The notes beneath the pieces are model-generated. The model was not told the origin of the DNA. It did not search any database and saw only the letters and a program-made list of their open reading frames with translations. DNA of 6,746 bases from Deltaproteobacteria bacterium (GTDB taxonomy: Bacteria > Desulfobacterota > Desulfobacteria > Desulfobacterales > ETH-SRB1): the NCBI GenBank assembly GCA_030627475.1, contig DAOURZ010000076.1, forward strand, positions 1-6,746, written 5' to 3'. Within the stretch, counting starts at the first letter, position 1. Each line of letters begins with the position of its first letter. The position numbers were made by a program, and so were the translations under genes. Of this stretch, positions 5,895 through 6,746 are shown piece by piece.

Positions 5895-6746
5895 TACCTA
5901 TGGAAGAAATTGATCAGTTAGAACCATTTCAGGCCAGATCAATTATTGAAGAACTTCGAAAAGGGAGCGTGCCGGCCGACTATGTGCCTTTTTTTACTGT
6001 CGGCCGTGATAACTGGCTAACCTTTATTGAGGATGATCTGAAAAATTATATTGCCGAAGGCGGGGCCAAAGTCCGCTTTCTCAGTGGTGATTACGGTGAC
6101 GGGAAAACTCATTTTATGTCAATAATTCGTCATCTTGCGCTGCAACAGGGGTTTGCTGTATCTTTTGTCGTGTTAACTCGGGAAGTGCCTATTCACAAAT
6201 TTGAAGCTGTTTATCAATCTATTACACGTCAGCTTCGCGGTCGTTTTGAAGGTCTTGGAATTCGAAATCTCCTGAACCAATGGCTGAACAGTCTGGTTCA
6301 AAATAACACTCCTCCTTCAATAGAGCAAATTGCTGATCTGGCCGAAACCTTACGCAATTTGCCAGGCATGAACGTAAATTTTGCCAATGCGCTTGTGTCC
6401 CTGGCGCATAATCGTTTTTCGCCATTAATGGAAGAAGAACATAAAGAAGATCGCACCGCAAACAGGGAAACTCTCTTCCACTGGTTTGAGGCCGGCAAAA
6501 TGACCAAGCGGGAACTTAAGCCATTTGGAATTTTTGAAATAGTGAACAAGGCCAACAGCAAGCAGATGCTGAATTCCCTGAATGCCTTTCTACGCTATAT
6601 GGACTATAAAGGATTTATTCTGCTGTTAGATGAGCTGGAAACGGTCATTGCCCAATCCGCTTCAGTGCGCAATGCAGCTTACGAAAACGTGCGATTGCTT
6701 ATAGATAACACCGAACAGGCTGAGTATTTTCATATCTTTTTTTCTA
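5891..6746 (+). CDS. BREX BrxD-like P-loop ATPase (BrxC/BrxD, DUF2791 family), 3' end cut by window
   Basis: 285 complete codons are visible with no stop; the gene continues past the window edge. The N-terminus has the family's ARSIIEELRKGSVPADY and PFFTVGRDNWL signatures (15-43), followed by Walker A GDYGDGKTHF (66-75; K72, T73). Walker B is GFILLLDELE (241-250; D247, E248). The spacing of about 175 residues between them is filled by helices, including GLGIRNLLNQWLNSLV. These features match the BrxC/BrxD ATPases of BREX phage-defence loci; BrxD is about 430-450 residues while BrxC is over 1000, and the N-terminus looks like BrxD (established family knowledge, recalled without search). In type 2 BREX, brxD is followed by a helicase gene, brxHI. 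Here no pgl or brx genes precede it; instead an unknown protein is coupled to it by ATGA overlap. The protein would hydrolyse ATP in a DNA-related complex in the cytoplasm. The same ATPase family also occurs outside BREX, so membership of a full BREX system is not shown. Confidence 0.85.
   Translation, partial: MIPMEEIDQLEPFQARSIIEELRKGSVPADYVPFFTVGRDNWLTFIEDDLKNYIAEGGAKVRFLSGDYGDGKTHFMSIIRHLALQQGFAVSFVVLTREVPIHKFEAVYQSITRQLRGRFEGLGIRNLLNQWLNSLVQNNTPPSIEQIADLAETLRNLPGMNVNFANALVSLAHNRFSPLMEEEHKEDRTANRETLFHWFEAGKMTKRELKPFGIFEIVNKANSKQMLNSLNAFLRYMDYKGFILLLDELETVIAQSASVRNAAYENVRLLIDNTEQAEYFHIFFS

Noticed and set aside
6222..6561. Minus-strand open frames of 79-87 codons opposite the ATPase gene.
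   Set aside because: They oppose a strongly recognisable BrxD-like coding sequence and have no domain of their own.
1..6746. CRISPR array, tRNA/rRNA genes, transposon ends.
   Set aside because: I saw no regularly spaced repeats, no tRNA-like cloverleaf and no transposase or terminal inverted repeats.

Overview
The window looks like chromosomal sequence from a moderately AT-rich, Gram-negative environmental bacterium. The abundance of soluble and membrane hybrid two-component proteins, an Rcp1-type receiver and an HD-GYP protein would fit a Desulfobacterota (deltaproteobacterial) genome. That placement is inferred from gene style only; no rRNA or taxonomic marker is present.

Left two thirds (about 15-4742, all on the minus strand): four signalling genes read in the order REC-GAF-HD-GYP protein (4742->3222), membrane histidine kinase with a CHASE-like periplasmic sensor (about 3217->1547), single-domain Rcp1-type response regulator (1560->1093) and a soluble REC-HisKA_3-HATPase hybrid kinase (1100->15). 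Neighbouring genes are almost touching or overlap by 8-14 bp, so they are very probably one translationally coupled operon. There are two kinases of different classes (HisKA and HisKA_3) and three receiver domains. The only recognisable output is the HD-GYP domain, which in its family hydrolyses cyclic di-GMP. No DNA-binding output domain is encoded here.

Middle (4743-5054): a 312 bp AT-rich divergent intergenic region. It holds a good Shine-Dalgarno for the signalling operon, a short ACGTTG/CAACGT palindrome, two TTGACA direct repeats and only weak promoter-like boxes.

Right third (5055-6746, plus strand): a 279-residue protein of no family I recognise overlaps by 4 bp (ATGA) an AAA-type ATPase running off the window edge. 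The ATPase has the Walker A, Walker B and N-terminal signature of the BREX BrxC/BrxD (DUF2791) family, and its length class suggests BrxD. This pair looks like the first two genes of a DNA-processing or phage-defence cassette whose remaining genes lie beyond base 6746. It is the most interesting part of the window, but no complete system can be read here.
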